A stretch of DNA of 64,000 bases from Microvirga sp. 17 mud 1-3 (GCF_003151255.1 NZ_CP029481.1:2108001-2172000), one strand, 5' to 3'; counted from the first letter of the stretch, positions 1-10,324 are shown. Notes: generated from the letters alone by a model not told the origin. Made by a program: numbers and translations.

Positions 1-2
1 TC

Positions 3-317
3 ACGGAAGCCAAGGCGAAGGAGCAGGGCTACGACATCCGCGTGGGCCGCTTCCCCTTCGTAGGCAACGGCAAGGCCATTGCGCTCGGCGAGCCGGACGG
101 TCTCGTGAAGACGATCTTCGACAAGAAGACCGGCCAGCTTCTCGGCGCCCATATGGTTGGCGCGGAGGTGACCGAGCTGATCCAGGGCTTCGTGATTGCC
201 ATGAACCTGGAGACCACCGAGGAAGAACTGATCCACGCGGTCTTCCCGCATCCGACCCTCTCCGAGACCATGCACGAGAGCGTTCTGGACGCTTATGGTC
301 GCGTGATCCACGTGTAA
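3..317 (+). CDS. lpdA: Dihydrolipoamide dehydrogenase, C-terminal part
   Basis: This is the 3' end of a gene that begins before the window; the frame is open from base 3 and stops with TAA at 315-317. The product is the E3 flavoprotein that reoxidises dihydrolipoamide in the 2-oxoacid dehydrogenase complexes, in the cytoplasm. About 104 residues are visible. They form the dimerisation domain, with the family's ending: a GAHMVG segment, then a HPTLSE motif whose His is the catalytic base acting on the partner subunit's active site. The N-terminal FAD and NAD domains and the redox disulfide lie outside. A strong hairpin follows at 388-410. Confidence 0.95.
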   Translation, partial: TEAKAKEQGYDIRVGRFPFVGNGKAIALGEPDGLVKTIFDKKTGQLLGAHMVGAEVTELIQGFVIAMNLETTEEELIHAVFPHPTLSETMHESVLDAYGRVIHV

Positions 318-387
318 GGGGAGGCCTCGCGCCTCACCGCATTCCTGCGGAGGCGAGGGGCGGCCGCTCAACATCCTGCAGAGCTTC

Positions 388-410
388 AGGGCCGGACATT
401 GTCCGGCCCT
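388..410. terminator. Convergent terminator between lpdA and rimO
   Basis: A perfect 10-bp inverted repeat (AGGGCCGGAC at 388-397, GTCCGGCCCT at 401-410) with a 3-nt ATT loop lies between two converging genes. It probably ends transcription of lpdA; the T-run after it is short (GTTTCC). Confidence 0.6.
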
Positions 411-437
411 CGCCGTTTCCGGTCGGGAATGCGGTGT

Positions 438-1754
438 TCAGACCGCCGTGCCGTGCAGGTCGTACTCGTCAGAGCGCTCGATCTTGACGGTCACGATATC
501 TCCGGCCCGCAGGGGGCGGCGGGAGGCGACATAGACATTGCCGTCGATCTCGGGCGCGTCGTATTTCGTGCGCCCCTTGGCGACGGTGGCGCCGGGCTCA
601 TCGATGATGACCGGCAGGCGCTTGCCCACCTTGGCCTTCTGCAGGCGGGCACTGACCTCGCGCTGAGTCTTCATGAACCGATGCCAGCGCTCGTCCTTCA
701 CCTCTTGGGGGACAGCTCCGGCCAGTTCGTTCGCCGGTGCGCCCTGGACGGGCTCGTAGCGGAAGCAGCCGACCCGGTCGAGCTTGGCCTCCTTCAGCCA
801 GTCGAGCACAAAATCCACGTCCTCATCCGTCTCGCCGGGGAAACCGACGATGAAGGTGGAGCGGATGGCGAGATCCGGGCAGATTTCCCGCCACTTGCGG
901 ATCCGGTCGAGGGTCTTCTCCTGGTGGGCCGGGCGGCGCATGGCCTTCAGGACCGTCGGCGAGGCGTGCTGGAAAGGGATGTCGAGGTAAGGAAGGATCT
1001 TGCCTTCCGCCATGAGCGGAATGACCTCGTCCACGTGCGGATAGGGATAGACGTAGTGCATCCGCGTCCACAGGCCCATTTCGCCGAGTTCCCGGGCGAG
1101 GTCGTAGAAGCGCGTGCGCACCTCTCGGTCCTGCCAAAGGCTGGGCTGGTACTTGATGTCGAGGCCGTAGGCGCTCGTATCCTGGGAGATGACGAGGATC
1201 TCCTTGACGCCGGCCTTGGCCAGCTTCTCGGCCTCGCGCAGCACGTCCCCGATGGGGCGGCTGACCAGGTCGCCGCGCAGCTTCGGGATGATGCAGAAGG
1301 AGCAGCGGTTGTTGCAGCCCTCGGAAATCTTCAGATAGGCGTAGTGCCGCGGCGTCAGCTTGACGCCCTGGGGCGGCACCAGATCCACGAAGGGATCGTG
1401 GGCCGGAGGCGCGGCCTGATGCACGGCGCCGACGACGCTCTCGTATTGCTGTGGTCCCGTGATGGCGAGGACGTTCGGGAAGCGGTCCCGGATCTGCTCC
1501 GGCTCGGCGCCCATGCAGCCGGTGACGATCACCTTGCCATTCTCGGCCATGGCCGAGCCGATGGCCTCGAGGGATTCCGCCTTTGCGCTGTCGAGGAAGC
1601 CGCAGGTGTTGACGATCACCACGTCCGCACCGTCATGACGCTTGGTCAGCTCGTAGCCCTGGGCCCGGAGCTGCGTGATGATCCGTTCCGAATCGACAAG
1701 CGCCTTCGGGCAGCCGAGGGATACAAACGAGACTTTAGGTGCGGGAGCATTCAT
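438..1754 (-). CDS. rimO: Ribosomal protein S12 methylthiotransferase RimO
   Basis: RimO is a radical-SAM enzyme with two iron-sulfur clusters that adds a methylthio group to a conserved Asp of ribosomal protein S12. The 438-residue protein has the expected layout. An N-terminal MTTase domain carries Cys15 (SLGCPK), Cys51 (VNTCGF) and Cys80 (VTGCMG), which bind one cluster. The radical-SAM motif CNNRCSFC has Cys147, Cys151 and Cys154. A C-terminal TRAM-like domain follows. The opening SLGCPK and the NTCGF segment point to RimO rather than MiaB. It is convergent with lpdA. Length and start are normal for the family. Confidence 0.95.
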   Translation of the reverse strand: MNAPAPKVSFVSLGCPKALVDSERIITQLRAQGYELTKRHDGADVVIVNTCGFLDSAKAESLEAIGSAMAENGKVIVTGCMGAEPEQIRDRFPNVLAITGPQQYESVVGAVHQAAPPAHDPFVDLVPPQGVKLTPRHYAYLKISEGCNNRCSFCIIPKLRGDLVSRPIGDVLREAEKLAKAGVKEILVISQDTSAYGLDIKYQPSLWQDREVRTRFYDLARELGEMGLWTRMHYVYPYPHVDEVIPLMAEGKILPYLDIPFQHASPTVLKAMRRPAHQEKTLDRIRKWREICPDLAIRSTFIVGFPGETDEDVDFVLDWLKEAKLDRVGCFRYEPVQGAPANELAGAVPQEVKDERWHRFMKTQREVSARLQKAKVGKRLPVIIDEPGATVAKGRTKYDAPEIDGNVYVASRRPLRAGDIVTVKIERSDEYDLHGTAV

Positions 1755-1923
1755 CCGCGGAAATCCATTTTCGAGGCTTTGGAGGCCGGAGACGCCCGCC
1801 TAGGACCGCATCGGTGCGAAAACATGGCAGGGCTGTCTGAAGAGCCGGGGCGGTGGATACCACGACAACGGGTCGGAGCGCCAGCGCGGCCGAAGCGCCC
1901 AGGGGAGTGCCCGAAATCCCGCG

Positions 1924-1951
1924 TCCTTCCGGGTGAGTATCCTTCCGGGTG
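1924..1951. repeat. Short direct repeat upstream of the PilZ gene
   Basis: The 12-mer TCCTTCCGGGTG occurs twice, at 1924-1935 and 1940-1951, a 16-bp period, in the 264-bp gap between rimO and the PilZ gene. Its role is unknown; it could be chance. Confidence 0.4.
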
Positions 1952-2018
1952 CTGGCGCGGGAACGGGAATGCGGCCAAATAGTTAGCGTTGCGTTAACCA
2001 TTTGTTCCGGGCACCCTC

Positions 2019-2471
2019 ATGGCATTTGTCGGACCGACGACATCCAGTCCCAAGCGTACCGAGCTTCGTAGCGCCAAGCGTCGCCGTGTCCGCCAACCGG
2101 CCAAGATCGTCATCGGCTCCGAGACCATGATCCATTGTGAGGTCCACGAGATCTCGGAGGCCGGCGCCCGCATTGCCGTTCGCGAGCATTGGGACCTGCC
2201 CGACACATTCCAGCTCTACGTGATTGCCCATGTTCTTCAGGTCTTCACGGCGCGCCTGTGCTGGCGGCGGGGCAATTTTGCCGGTGTATCCTTCCGGGAC
2301 GAAGAGATAGACGCGGAGTATCCTGCGCTGCCCAGCTCCGAGGCGCCGGGGATCGGACCTGTGGGAGATGTCCCGCTTGACGGACAGCCGAGCCTGCAAC
2401 CCCGCCCTGCTGCCGCAACGGTCCGGCTTGGCCGCTTCGGCTCAGCCCGACGACGTCGGGCCGTGCGCTGA
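2019..2471 (+). CDS. PilZ-domain protein
   Basis: This is a 150-residue protein with one PilZ domain at roughly residues 20-105. PilZ domains are receptors for cyclic di-GMP. The arginine motif is seen as RRRVR (residues 21-25). The second motif reads EISEAG (44-49), with Glu where the consensus has Asp or Asn before x-S-x-x-G, so ligand binding is plausible but not certain. The C-terminal 45 residues are Pro/Ala/Arg-rich and probably disordered. Its partner is unknown. It stands alone between rimO and the tRNA-Ser gene. Confidence 0.75.
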   Translation: MAFVGPTTSSPKRTELRSAKRRRVRQPAKIVIGSETMIHCEVHEISEAGARIAVREHWDLPDTFQLYVIAHVLQVFTARLCWRRGNFAGVSFRDEEIDAEYPALPSSEAPGIGPVGDVPLDGQPSLQPRPAAATVRLGRFGSARRRRAVR

Positions 2472-2568
2472 CCTAGCGGGCCCATCGCCGGATGCAATGA
2501 AGGCAGGCATTTCTTGAAAAGCGATATTGAAACGAGCCTGGGCTGAGGCCTGTCAGGCGTGCCCGCAA

Positions 2569-2658
2569 TGGCGGAGGGGGTGGGATTCGAACCCACGGTA
2601 CGGTTGCCCGCACGGCGGTTTTCAAGACCGCTGCCTTAAACCACTCGGCCACCCCTCC
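2569..2658 (-). tRNA. tRNA-Ser (anticodon UGA)
   Basis: Read on the minus strand, a 7-bp acceptor stem (GGAGGGG paired with CCCCUCC), a D arm, an anticodon loop CUUGAAA carrying UGA (complement of 2622-2624), a long variable arm typical of serine tRNAs, and a TTCGAAT T-loop are all visible. The 3' CCA is encoded (complement of TGG at 2569-2571). It decodes UCA and, by wobble, UCG. Confidence 0.95.
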
Positions 2659-3047
2659 ACAGGTCAGAGCCGGCAGCGGAGCCGGATCCTTTCTGGGATA
2701 TTGGCTGTCTAAGGCGGCAGCCCTGCCGACGTCAACTCACGCCGCTGGAAAACGATAAGAGGCGAAAAGAATCCGCCATGTGCAACGATGATCTCTTTCG
2801 TTAGGGGAGTGCCGATTCAGGCTTTCCTGAAGCGGTGGAGTTGTTTACGAAATGTGGCCGAAGGTTGAAGATTGTTTGAAGGTAATTTTGCAAGCCCTTG
2901 AATAGATTGAATATTTTGTAATCTTAACAATGTTCCCATTATGGCGACTTGGCCATTGACAAGCGCGTCGTTTAACCTTTTTTTAGCAGGTCAAAATGCA
3001 CTTACTAAGGTTCGGGCAACCGGACCGCCGCACAAGCGGACAAGGGG
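2659..3047. other. AT-rich intergenic region upstream of rlpA
   Basis: This 389-bp stretch has no convincing gene. Its second half (about 2810-3000) is much more AT-rich than its neighbours, with several T-runs, so it probably contains the rlpA promoter. I could not pick a definite -35/-10 pair. Confidence 0.5.
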
Positions 3048-4073
3048 ATGCGAGGCGATATGGATTGTGATCGCGCTGAAAAGGCTGCCGCGCAAGGCTA
3101 CGCAGTTGCCTTCAATCATCGGACTGTCCTCCGCATTGCAGGCGTTGCGGCAATTGCTCTGACCGCCGCCAATTGCTCCAACCGGAGCGGCATCGACCCC
3201 AAATATGGCGTAGCTCCGAGCCCACGCGTCGTAGCCGATGGCCAGCCCGTTCCAAAGGGCGGGGGACAGAAGATGGTCGGCAAGCCCTATGTGGTGGCCG
3301 GCCGCACCTATGTGCCGCGCGAAAATCCGAATTATTCCGGCGTCGGTCTCGCATCCTGGTACGGGTCGAATTTCCATGGAAGGAAAACGGCAAACGGCGA
3401 GGTCTTCGACCGGGTGTCGGTGGCCGCTGCCCACACGACCATGCCTCTTCCGAGCTATGCGCGGGTGACGAATCTCCAGAACGGGCATTCCATGATCGTC
3501 CGCGTGAACGATCGCGGACCGTTCCACGGCAACCGCATTATCGACGTGTCTGAGCGTGCCGCTCTCGCCCTCGGGTTCAAGCGGGCCGGCACCGCCCGGG
3601 TTCAGGTCGATTATGTCGGCCCTGCCTCCACCAATGGCAGCGACGACCGGATTCTCCTGGCGAGCCTGCGGACCGACGGGATTCCTGCCTCCCTGAACCG
3701 CGCCGGCCCGACGATGATTGCATCGGCAACGCCGCGTCCGGCCGCTCCTGTCGAGCCCGTGGCACTGCGTAATCCTGCGCCGTCCGACGGTGTCGCAACG
3801 GCCTTCGCATCCGCGACCGAGGAGCCGGTGGCCGTGGCCTCCGCCGGCATGCCGGCTCGTGGCATCCCGCTCCCGCCCGAGCGGCCGTTCGACCTCGGAA
3901 CCATTCCGGGCGCTGCAACTCCGATTGCGGTCAGCTCGCTCTCGTCGAAGGTCCTCCCGCCGACGAGGCCGGTGGTGGCCGGGCTTTATTATGCGCCGGA
4001 GAACAATCGCTCCTCCGGCTTCCAGAAGAGCGAAGGCTTCCGGCCGCTCGATCAGAGCCGTTTCCTCCGCTGA
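3048..4073 (+). CDS. rlpA: RlpA-like septal lytic transglycosylase (lipoprotein)
   Basis: RlpA proteins cleave denuded peptidoglycan glycan strands, often at the septum. This 341-residue protein has an N-terminal hydrophobic segment (about residues 26-42) ending in a lipobox-like LTAANC, so Cys43 is probably lipidated. The double-psi beta-barrel domain follows at about 97-190, with the characteristic ASWYGSNFHGRKTANGE and VRVNDRGPF segments. The C-terminal 150 residues are Pro/Ala-rich with no recognisable SPOR domain. The start is uncertain between codons 1 and 5. A cell-wall gene, dac, follows downstream, which fits. Confidence 0.9.
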   Translation: MRGDMDCDRAEKAAAQGYAVAFNHRTVLRIAGVAAIALTAANCSNRSGIDPKYGVAPSPRVVADGQPVPKGGGQKMVGKPYVVAGRTYVPRENPNYSGVGLASWYGSNFHGRKTANGEVFDRVSVAAAHTTMPLPSYARVTNLQNGHSMIVRVNDRGPFHGNRIIDVSERAALALGFKRAGTARVQVDYVGPASTNGSDDRILLASLRTDGIPASLNRAGPTMIASATPRPAAPVEPVALRNPAPSDGVATAFASATEEPVAVASAGMPARGIPLPPERPFDLGTIPGAATPIAVSSLSSKVLPPTRPVVAGLYYAPENNRSSGFQKSEGFRPLDQSRFLR

Positions 4074-4323
4074 CGGGCCAGGACCGGCCCGGAATTGGGG
4101 CGGTGCTGAGGATCGGTCCTCGAGGTCGTTTCGGAGCACGAGCGTACCGCTCAGCTAGCCTGAGCGTTCTCGCTTTGCCTTATGCGGCCTAGGTGTGACT
4201 GTCAGAAATAGGGCTCTGGGCCGAGGGGATGTACCCTTGCGGTGGCTTTTCGCCGCCAAGCCTTGCCATTGATTTGGCGAAACCGTGCTACAAATTCAGC
4301 TCTCCTAAAGGAAGAGTTGAATC

Positions 4324-5541
4324 ATGGCCTTCGCTGCGCGCGCGGTTTTCGGAATGCGCTTCTATCTCCTTGCGATCCTGGGCTTTTTGCCGTTGCTCTG
4401 CAGTTTCGGCCCAGGCGCGTCGGCGGCTCCCTTCCAGACCACTGCACCTACGGCGATTCTCCTGGACGCGGATTCCGAGGCAGTCCTTTTCGAAAAGAAC
4501 GCCGACGATCCGGTCGCGCCCGCCAGCATGGCAAAGATCATGACCGCCGAAATCGTCTTCAATGAGTTGAAGAACGGCCGCCTGACCATGGATTCCGAGT
4601 TCGGGATTTCCGAACATGCCTGGCGGACCGGGGGCGCACGTTCGGGTGGCTCATCCATGTTCGCGAAGGTCAACTCGAGCGTCCGTGTTGAGGACCTCCT
4701 GCGTGGACTGATCGTCCAGTCCGGTAACGATGCCGCCATAGCAATCGCCGAGGGCATCTCAGGCACCGAGGAGAACTTTGCGCGGCGCATGAACCAGCGG
4801 GCGAAGGACCTCGGTCTTACGAAATCCACCTTCCGCAACCCTACCGGCTACCCCGACCCGGAGCAGAAGGTGACCGTCCGTGAGCTGGCGAAGCTCGCTC
4901 TCCATATCATCCGGACCTATCCGGACCTCTACAAGATGTTCGGGGAGCAGGAGTTCACCTGGAACAAGATCCGGCAGCGCAACCGGAACCCACTATTCGC
5001 CTTCAACATGGGAGCCGATGGGCTCAAGACCGGCTACATCGAAGAATCGGGCTATGGTCTCGTAGGGTCCGCCGTTCAGAACGACCAGAGGCTTATCGTG
5101 GTGGTGAACGGCCTCAAGACCGCGAAGGATCGGGCCGGCGAATCCCGCAAGCTCCTGGATTGGGGCTTCCGGGCGTTCGAGCCTCGCCAGCTCTTCCAGG
5201 AGGGGCAGGTGGTGGGCGAGGCTCAGGTGTTCGGCGGGGATCAGCGCTCTCTGCCGCTTGTATCCAAGCGCCCCGTTCGTGTACTCGTGCCTCGTGGCGA
5301 GGCGGAACGGGTGACTGCCCGTATCGTCTATACCGGTCCGCTCCGGGCCCCGGTGGCAAAGGGGGCGGAAGTGGCCAAGCTTGAAATCAGCCGGGGCGAC
5401 ATGAAGGCCGTCGAGGTCCCGCTCTATGCCAATGAGGACGTCCAGGTGGGTACGTTGAGCCAGCGCGCGCTGGACGGATTGATGGAATTCAGCACGGGCT
5501 GGGCGCGCCGCGCCTTCTCGAGCCTTCTCGAACGCATTTAA
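4324..5541 (+). CDS. dacC: D-alanyl-D-alanine carboxypeptidase (PBP5/6 family)
   Basis: This is a periplasmic, membrane-attached serine peptidase that removes the terminal D-Ala from peptidoglycan stem peptides. The 405-residue protein has a signal peptide (about 1-35) and all three penicillin-binding motifs: SxxK at Ser68-Lys71 (SMAK), SGN at 133-135, and KTG at 235-237. A PBP5 C-terminal beta domain (about 285-375) and a C-terminal amphipathic anchor (GWARRAFSSLLERI) follow. Its TAA shares one base with the tmk start (TAATG), so the two are probably co-translated. Whether it is the dacA, dacC or dacF paralogue cannot be told from sequence alone. Confidence 0.92.
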   Translation: MAFAARAVFGMRFYLLAILGFLPLLCSFGPGASAAPFQTTAPTAILLDADSEAVLFEKNADDPVAPASMAKIMTAEIVFNELKNGRLTMDSEFGISEHAWRTGGARSGGSSMFAKVNSSVRVEDLLRGLIVQSGNDAAIAIAEGISGTEENFARRMNQRAKDLGLTKSTFRNPTGYPDPEQKVTVRELAKLALHIIRTYPDLYKMFGEQEFTWNKIRQRNRNPLFAFNMGADGLKTGYIEESGYGLVGSAVQNDQRLIVVVNGLKTAKDRAGESRKLLDWGFRAFEPRQLFQEGQVVGEAQVFGGDQRSLPLVSKRPVRVLVPRGEAERVTARIVYTGPLRAPVAKGAEVAKLEISRGDMKAVEVPLYANEDVQVGTLSQRALDGLMEFSTGWARRAFSSLLERI

Positions 5542-6212
5542 TGACGGGCCGTTTCATCACTTTCGAGGGAGGCGAGGGCGCAGGGAAATCGACCCAGATC
5601 GGCCGCCTCCGACAGCGTCTCGAGGCAGTTCCGCTGGAAGTTCTCGCCACCCGTGAGCCTGGAGGCTCGGTTCGAGCCGAAAAGATTCGTGCGTTCATCC
5701 TTGAAGGCAAGGCGAAGCATCTGGGGCCGTTCGCAGAGGCCGTGCTGTTTACGGCCGCCCGCATCGATCATGTCGACAGGACCATTTTGCCGGCGCTCCA
5801 AAGGGGCGTTCACGTGCTCTGCGACCGTTTCGCGGATTCCACCAGGGCCTATCAGGGCGCTTCAGGTCAGGTGGATCCAGAACTGATCGGAAGCCTGGAG
5901 CGGATCGCCCTCAAGGGGCTGCGCCCGGATGTCACCTTCATACTCGATCTTCCAGCGGAGGTCGGTCTCTCCCGCGTCGGGCGCCGCCAGGCGGACCTTG
6001 GAGAGGGCACGGACAGGTTCGAGCAGGAAGGGATCGGCTTCCACCAGGCCTTGCGCGAAGCGTTTCTGGCCATCGCGGAAGCCGATCCTGAGCGGTGCGT
6101 TGTCATTGATGCGGATCGCGATCCAGATGCGATCGAGGAGGCGATCTGGTCCGCCCTGCGGGAACGGTTGCCCGAACTGACCGGCGAGACGAGGGCCGCC
6201 CATGTCGCGTGA
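5541..6212 (+). CDS. tmk: Thymidylate kinase
   Basis: The enzyme phosphorylates dTMP to dTDP with ATP in the dTTP pathway. The 223-residue protein has the P-loop GGEGAGKST at residues 10-18 and the CDRFADST segment that contains the thymidylate-kinase DR motif. An ATP-lid region follows at about 145-160 (RRQADLGEGTDRFEQE). Length is normal. Its start overlaps dac by one base and its end overlaps holB by 11 bases, so the three genes form a tight operon. Confidence 0.96.
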   Translation: MTGRFITFEGGEGAGKSTQIGRLRQRLEAVPLEVLATREPGGSVRAEKIRAFILEGKAKHLGPFAEAVLFTAARIDHVDRTILPALQRGVHVLCDRFADSTRAYQGASGQVDPELIGSLERIALKGLRPDVTFILDLPAEVGLSRVGRRQADLGEGTDRFEQEGIGFHQALREAFLAIAEADPERCVVIDADRDPDAIEEAIWSALRERLPELTGETRAAHVA

Positions 6213-7275
6213 GCGCCAGGCTCAGGGGCAGTCCGAGACGGACGAGCCCGACCGCTTCGAAGGTGCTCCGCATCCCCGGGAGCAGTTCGCCTTCTTCGGC
6301 CATGAGGGAGGGGAGGCGGCCTTTCTGGAGGGGCTTCGCAACGGGCGCCTGCATCATGCCTGGCTGATCGGTGGGCCACAGGGGATTGGCAAGGCGACCT
6401 TGGCCTATCGGGTGGCCAGAACCATCCTCGATCCGACCCGCTCCGGCGGTGCGGAAAGCCTCGACGTCGCCCCTCAGGCTAACGTCGCCCGGCAAATCAT
6501 CGCCCTCTCACATCCCAATCTGGCTGTCCTGCGGCGTGCGCCCTCTACGGACAAGAAGGCTGCGTCCGCGACGATTCCCGTGGATGCCGTCAGGCGCGCT
6601 CTGGCCACCTTCGCGTCGACCGCGGCCGATGGCGGCTATCGCGTCTGCATCGTCGACAGCGCCGAAGACCTGACCATCGCGAGCGCCAATGCGCTCCTGA
6701 AGGTCATCGAGGAGCCGCCGCCCCGCTCGCTGTTTCTCATCGTCAGCCATGCGCCGCAGCGGGTTCTTCCGACGATCCGCTCGCGCTGTCGGCGCCTACT
6801 GCTGCGTCCCCTCGAAGATGCTGCCGTGAAAGCGGCCATTGCTTCCCTGGGCGCTCCCTGGGCCGATATGCCGGCGGATGTCGTCGACCAGGCGCTGCGA
6901 CTGGGAGAGGGATCGGTGCGACGGACCCTCGAACTCCTCGATGCCGATAAGGTCGCCTTCATCGGGCAGGTCACGAGCCTTCTTGACCGACTGCCCCGGG
7001 CCGAGACGCGGCAGGTGCTCTCGCTCGCCGAGGCCCTTGCCCGGAAGGACGCGGATGAGAGCTATGATCTCATGCTCGAGACCGTGCAGCGCTGGGTCAC
7101 GGCACAGCTGCATGCGAAGGCGAGCCTTGGGCCGCAGCGCCTTGCGCCTTTGGTGGAGGTATGTGAGAAGATCGCCCGCTCGGCGCGAGAGATCGATGTC
7201 TTCAACCTTGACCGCCGGCCCTTCATCCTGATGCTGTTCGATGACCTTGCCGATGCGGTTCGGCGGGCGGCCTAG
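6202..7275 (+). CDS. holB: DNA polymerase III subunit delta'
   Basis: Delta' is the stator of the clamp-loader complex that places the beta clamp on DNA. The 357-residue AAA+ protein has a degenerate P-loop ([12 protein letters not shown], about residues 54-65), as expected for delta', and sensor motifs around [13 protein letters not shown] and RSRCRRL, the latter containing the SRC motif. The tmk-holB-metG-tatD order is common in bacteria and supports the call. Confidence 0.94.
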   Translation: MSRERQAQGQSETDEPDRFEGAPHPREQFAFFGHEGGEAAFLEGLRNGRLHHAWLIGGPQGIGKATLAYRVARTILDPTRSGGAESLDVAPQANVARQIIALSHPNLAVLRRAPSTDKKAASATIPVDAVRRALATFASTAADGGYRVCIVDSAEDLTIASANALLKVIEEPPPRSLFLIVSHAPQRVLPTIRSRCRRLLLRPLEDAAVKAAIASLGAPWADMPADVVDQALRLGEGSVRRTLELLDADKVAFIGQVTSLLDRLPRAETRQVLSLAEALARKDADESYDLMLETVQRWVTAQLHAKASLGPQRLAPLVEVCEKIARSAREIDVFNLDRRPFILMLFDDLADAVRRAA

Positions 7276-7313
7276 AACGTCGTCGGGACGCATCGTTCGA
7301 GCAAGGATCTGCC

Positions 7314-8864
7314 ATGGCCGAGAAAGAAAAATTCTACATCACGACGGCCATCTCGTACCCGAATGGGGCTCCCCATATCGGTCATGCCTACGAGATCGTC
7401 GCCTCCGACGCGATTGCGCGGTTCAAGCGCATCGACGGCTTCGACGTGTTCTTCATGACGGGCACGGACGAGCACGGGCTCAAGATCCAGCAGACCGCGG
7501 ACCGCAACGGCACCACGCCGAAGGCCTTCGTCGACGAGATGGCCGGCAAGTTCCGAGCGATGGCCGATCGCTTGAACTGCTCCTACGACCGATTCATCCG
7601 CACCACTGATGCCGACCACCTGCCGTCGACGCACGAACTCTGGCGCCGGATGCAGGAGAATAGCGACATCTATCTCTCCAAATATGCCGGCTGGTACTCG
7701 GTGCGCGACGAGGCCTATTACGACGAAAGCGAGCTGACGAAACAGCCCGACGGGAGCTGGCGCGCGCCCACGGGGACGCCCGTAGAGTGGATCGAGGAGG
7801 AGAGCTATTTCTTCCGCCTCTCTGCTTACCAGGATCGGCTCCTGGCGTTTTACGAGGCGAATCCCGACTTCGTCAGCCCCGAGACGCGTCGGAACGAGAT
7901 CGTCAGCTTCGTCCGGGCAGGCCTGCAGGACCTTTCGATCAGCCGTACGACGTTCAAATGGGGGCTGCCGGTTCAGGGAGATCCGAAGCACGTCATGTAT
8001 GTGTGGGTTGATGCCCTCAACAACTACCTGACGGGCTGCGGCTTCCCGGACGAAAACAATCCCCGCTGGCACTACTGGCCCGCCGATGTCCATATCATCG
8101 GCAAGGACATCGTCCGGTTCCATACGGTCTATTGGCCGGCCTTCCTGATGTCCGCGGGCATTCCGTTGCCCAAGCGCGTCTTCGGCCACGGCTTCCTGTT
8201 CAATCGCGGCGAGAAGATGTCGAAGTCGGTCGGCAATGTGATCGACCCCTTCGAACTGGCCGACACATATGGTGTGGACCAGCTGCGGTACTTCTTCCTA
8301 AGGGAAGTGCCATTCGGACAGGACGGCAATTATTCCCATGAAGCCATCGTCAACCGCATCAATGCGGACTTGGCGAACGATCTCGGAAACCTTGCCCAGC
8401 GCTCCCTGTCGATGATCGCCAAGAATTGCGGGGCGGCCGTTCCGGAGCCAGGAGCCTTCACCCAGGCAGATCAGGACATGCTCTGGCAGGCAGACGCTCT
8501 ACCGGGCAAGGCACGGGCGGCACTGAAGGACTTTGCGCTTCACACGGCCTTGAGCGAGATCTGGGCGGTCGTGGCGGAGGCGAACCGCTACTTTGCCTCC
8601 CAGGAGCCCTGGGTGCTTCGTAAGCAGGACCCGGCGCGTATGGCGACCGTGCTGTACGTGACCGCGGAAGTTCTGCGAGCGGTTGGTATCCTGGCCCAGC
8701 CTTTCGTGCCTGTAGCAGCGAGCAAGCTCTTGAATCTCCTGGCGATTCCGGAATCGGACCGTGGCTTGGCGCAGATCGACCCCTCCCATCGCTTGAAGCC
8801 TGGGACTGCCCTTCCGCAACCTGAGCCGATCTTCCCGCGTTATGTGGAGGCGGAGGCCGTCTGA
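7314..8864 (+). CDS. metG: Methionyl-tRNA synthetase
   Basis: This class I synthetase charges tRNA-Met. The 516-residue protein has the HIGH motif (PHIGHA, about residues 20-25) and KMSKS at 301-305. The anticodon-binding helical domain occupies about 360-490. It is the short form: there is no C-terminal tRNA-binding (EMAP-like) extension. An AAGGA Shine-Dalgarno lies just before the ATG. It follows holB by 38 bases. Confidence 0.96.
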   Translation: MAEKEKFYITTAISYPNGAPHIGHAYEIVASDAIARFKRIDGFDVFFMTGTDEHGLKIQQTADRNGTTPKAFVDEMAGKFRAMADRLNCSYDRFIRTTDADHLPSTHELWRRMQENSDIYLSKYAGWYSVRDEAYYDESELTKQPDGSWRAPTGTPVEWIEEESYFFRLSAYQDRLLAFYEANPDFVSPETRRNEIVSFVRAGLQDLSISRTTFKWGLPVQGDPKHVMYVWVDALNNYLTGCGFPDENNPRWHYWPADVHIIGKDIVRFHTVYWPAFLMSAGIPLPKRVFGHGFLFNRGEKMSKSVGNVIDPFELADTYGVDQLRYFFLREVPFGQDGNYSHEAIVNRINADLANDLGNLAQRSLSMIAKNCGAAVPEPGAFTQADQDMLWQADALPGKARAALKDFALHTALSEIWAVVAEANRYFASQEPWVLRKQDPARMATVLYVTAEVLRAVGILAQPFVPVAASKLLNLLAIPESDRGLAQIDPSHRLKPGTALPQPEPIFPRYVEAEAV

Positions 8865-8908
8865 CGCTTCCGCTTCAGATGGCCTCCTGGGCCTCAGCGG
8901 AAGTCTCG

Positions 8909-10225
8909 ATGTACACGACCTTCATGTTTGCCACCGGGATCGAAAACAGCATCCCGACCATCAACAATGGCCGCACCCGCATCGACGAGATGGAGAAATG
9001 CGGCCATTACGAGCACTGGAGGACGGATTTCGATCTGCTCCGGGAGCTCGAGATCGACGTCCTGCGCTATGGACCGCCGCTTCATCTGACCTTTTTGGGG
9101 CCAGGACGGTACGATTGGTCCTTTGCGGATATGACCTTCGGAGAAATCGAGCGGCGGGACCTGATCCCGATCGTCGATCTATGCCACTTCGGCGTACCGG
9201 ACTGGATCGGGAACTTCCAGAACCCGGACTTTCCTGAGCTTTTCTCCATTTATGCCCGTGATTTTGCCAGGCGCTATCCGTGGGTGCAGCTCTATACCCC
9301 CATCAACGAGATGTTTATCTGCGCCCTGTTCTCGGCGGCCTACGGCTGGTGGAATGAGCAGTTGACCTCCGATGAGGGCTTCGTGACGGCTCTCAAACAC
9401 ATCGTGAAGGCGAATGTCCTCGCCATGGAGCAGATCCTGAAGGTCCGGCCCGACGCGATCTTCATTCAGAGCGAGTCGACGGAATATTTCCATGCGGAGA
9501 ATCCCGCGGCCATCAAGCCGGCCGAGGTCATGAACTCCAAGAGGTTCCTGTCGCTCGACCTCAATTATGGAAGGCGTGTCGACTCCGAGATGTACGAATA
9601 CCTGATGGATAGCGGCATGACGCGGGAGGAATACCATTTCTTCCTCAATCGCTCGGCCCTTCGCCATCACTGCATCATGGGCAATGATTATTACATCACC
9701 AACGAGCATCGGGTTCAGGAAAACGGCCACACCCGCTCTGCCGGAGATGTGTTCGGATATGACGAGATCACCCGGCAGTACTATGACCGCTACAAGCTGC
9801 CGGTTATGCATACCGAGACGAACATCATGGAGGGCCCGTGCGGCGACGAGGCCGTCAACTGGCTGTGGAAGCAATGGGCCAACGTCCTGCGCATCCGCAA
9901 CACGGGCGTGCCGATCGTAGGCTTCACCTGGTATTCCCTGACGGACCAGATGGACTGGGACGTGGCCCTCCGCAAGGAGAACAATCGGCCTACGCCGGTC
10001 GGGCTTTATGATCTCGACCGAAATATCCGGCCTGTAGGGCGCGCCTACCGGCAGTTGATCCGCGACTGGCGCGACGTGCTGCCGGCCCAAAGCGTCTGCC
10101 TCAAGGTCCCGGTTTCCCTTCCGAGCGAATACGACGAGGGTCCGGTGCGGCGGCACCGGGAGGTCACGCGGGTCATGCGCCAGAACGAGGAGGAGGAAGA
10201 GGCTCTCCAGCAGGCCGCCCAGTGA
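8909..10225 (+). CDS. Family 1 glycoside-hydrolase-like protein
   Basis: This is a TIM-barrel protein resembling GH1 beta-glycosidases. The 438 residues include TPINEMF, matching the GH1 acid/base NE motif, and HTETN, matching the nucleophile ENG-type motif. No signal peptide is seen, so it should be cytoplasmic. The substrate is unknown. I chose ATG 8909 because the MYTTFMFATGIENS opening looks like the natural family N-terminus and a GGAAG lies upstream; an upstream ATG at 8879 adds ten unconvincing residues. The C-terminus is Glu-rich (NEEEEEALQQ). It sits inside a housekeeping gene row. Confidence 0.75.
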   Translation: MYTTFMFATGIENSIPTINNGRTRIDEMEKCGHYEHWRTDFDLLRELEIDVLRYGPPLHLTFLGPGRYDWSFADMTFGEIERRDLIPIVDLCHFGVPDWIGNFQNPDFPELFSIYARDFARRYPWVQLYTPINEMFICALFSAAYGWWNEQLTSDEGFVTALKHIVKANVLAMEQILKVRPDAIFIQSESTEYFHAENPAAIKPAEVMNSKRFLSLDLNYGRRVDSEMYEYLMDSGMTREEYHFFLNRSALRHHCIMGNDYYITNEHRVQENGHTRSAGDVFGYDEITRQYYDRYKLPVMHTETNIMEGPCGDEAVNWLWKQWANVLRIRNTGVPIVGFTWYSLTDQMDWDVALRKENNRPTPVGLYDLDRNIRPVGRAYRQLIRDWRDVLPAQSVCLKVPVSLPSEYDEGPVRRHREVTRVMRQNEEEEEALQQAAQ

Positions 10226-10324
10226 GCCGCCGCCGTCTTCCTGCATAGGCGGTCTGGACGAACGTCACCCTATCCGCTTTATGGGAGCCTTACGGGACCG
10301 CCGGAAGAGGAGGGGCCTTTCCGC

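Noticed and set aside
399..1982. A 527-codon plus-strand open frame over rimO
   Set aside because: It is a GC-driven shadow of rimO; its translation is compositionally odd (Asp/Arg/Leu-rich) and matches no family, while rimO has all its cysteine motifs.
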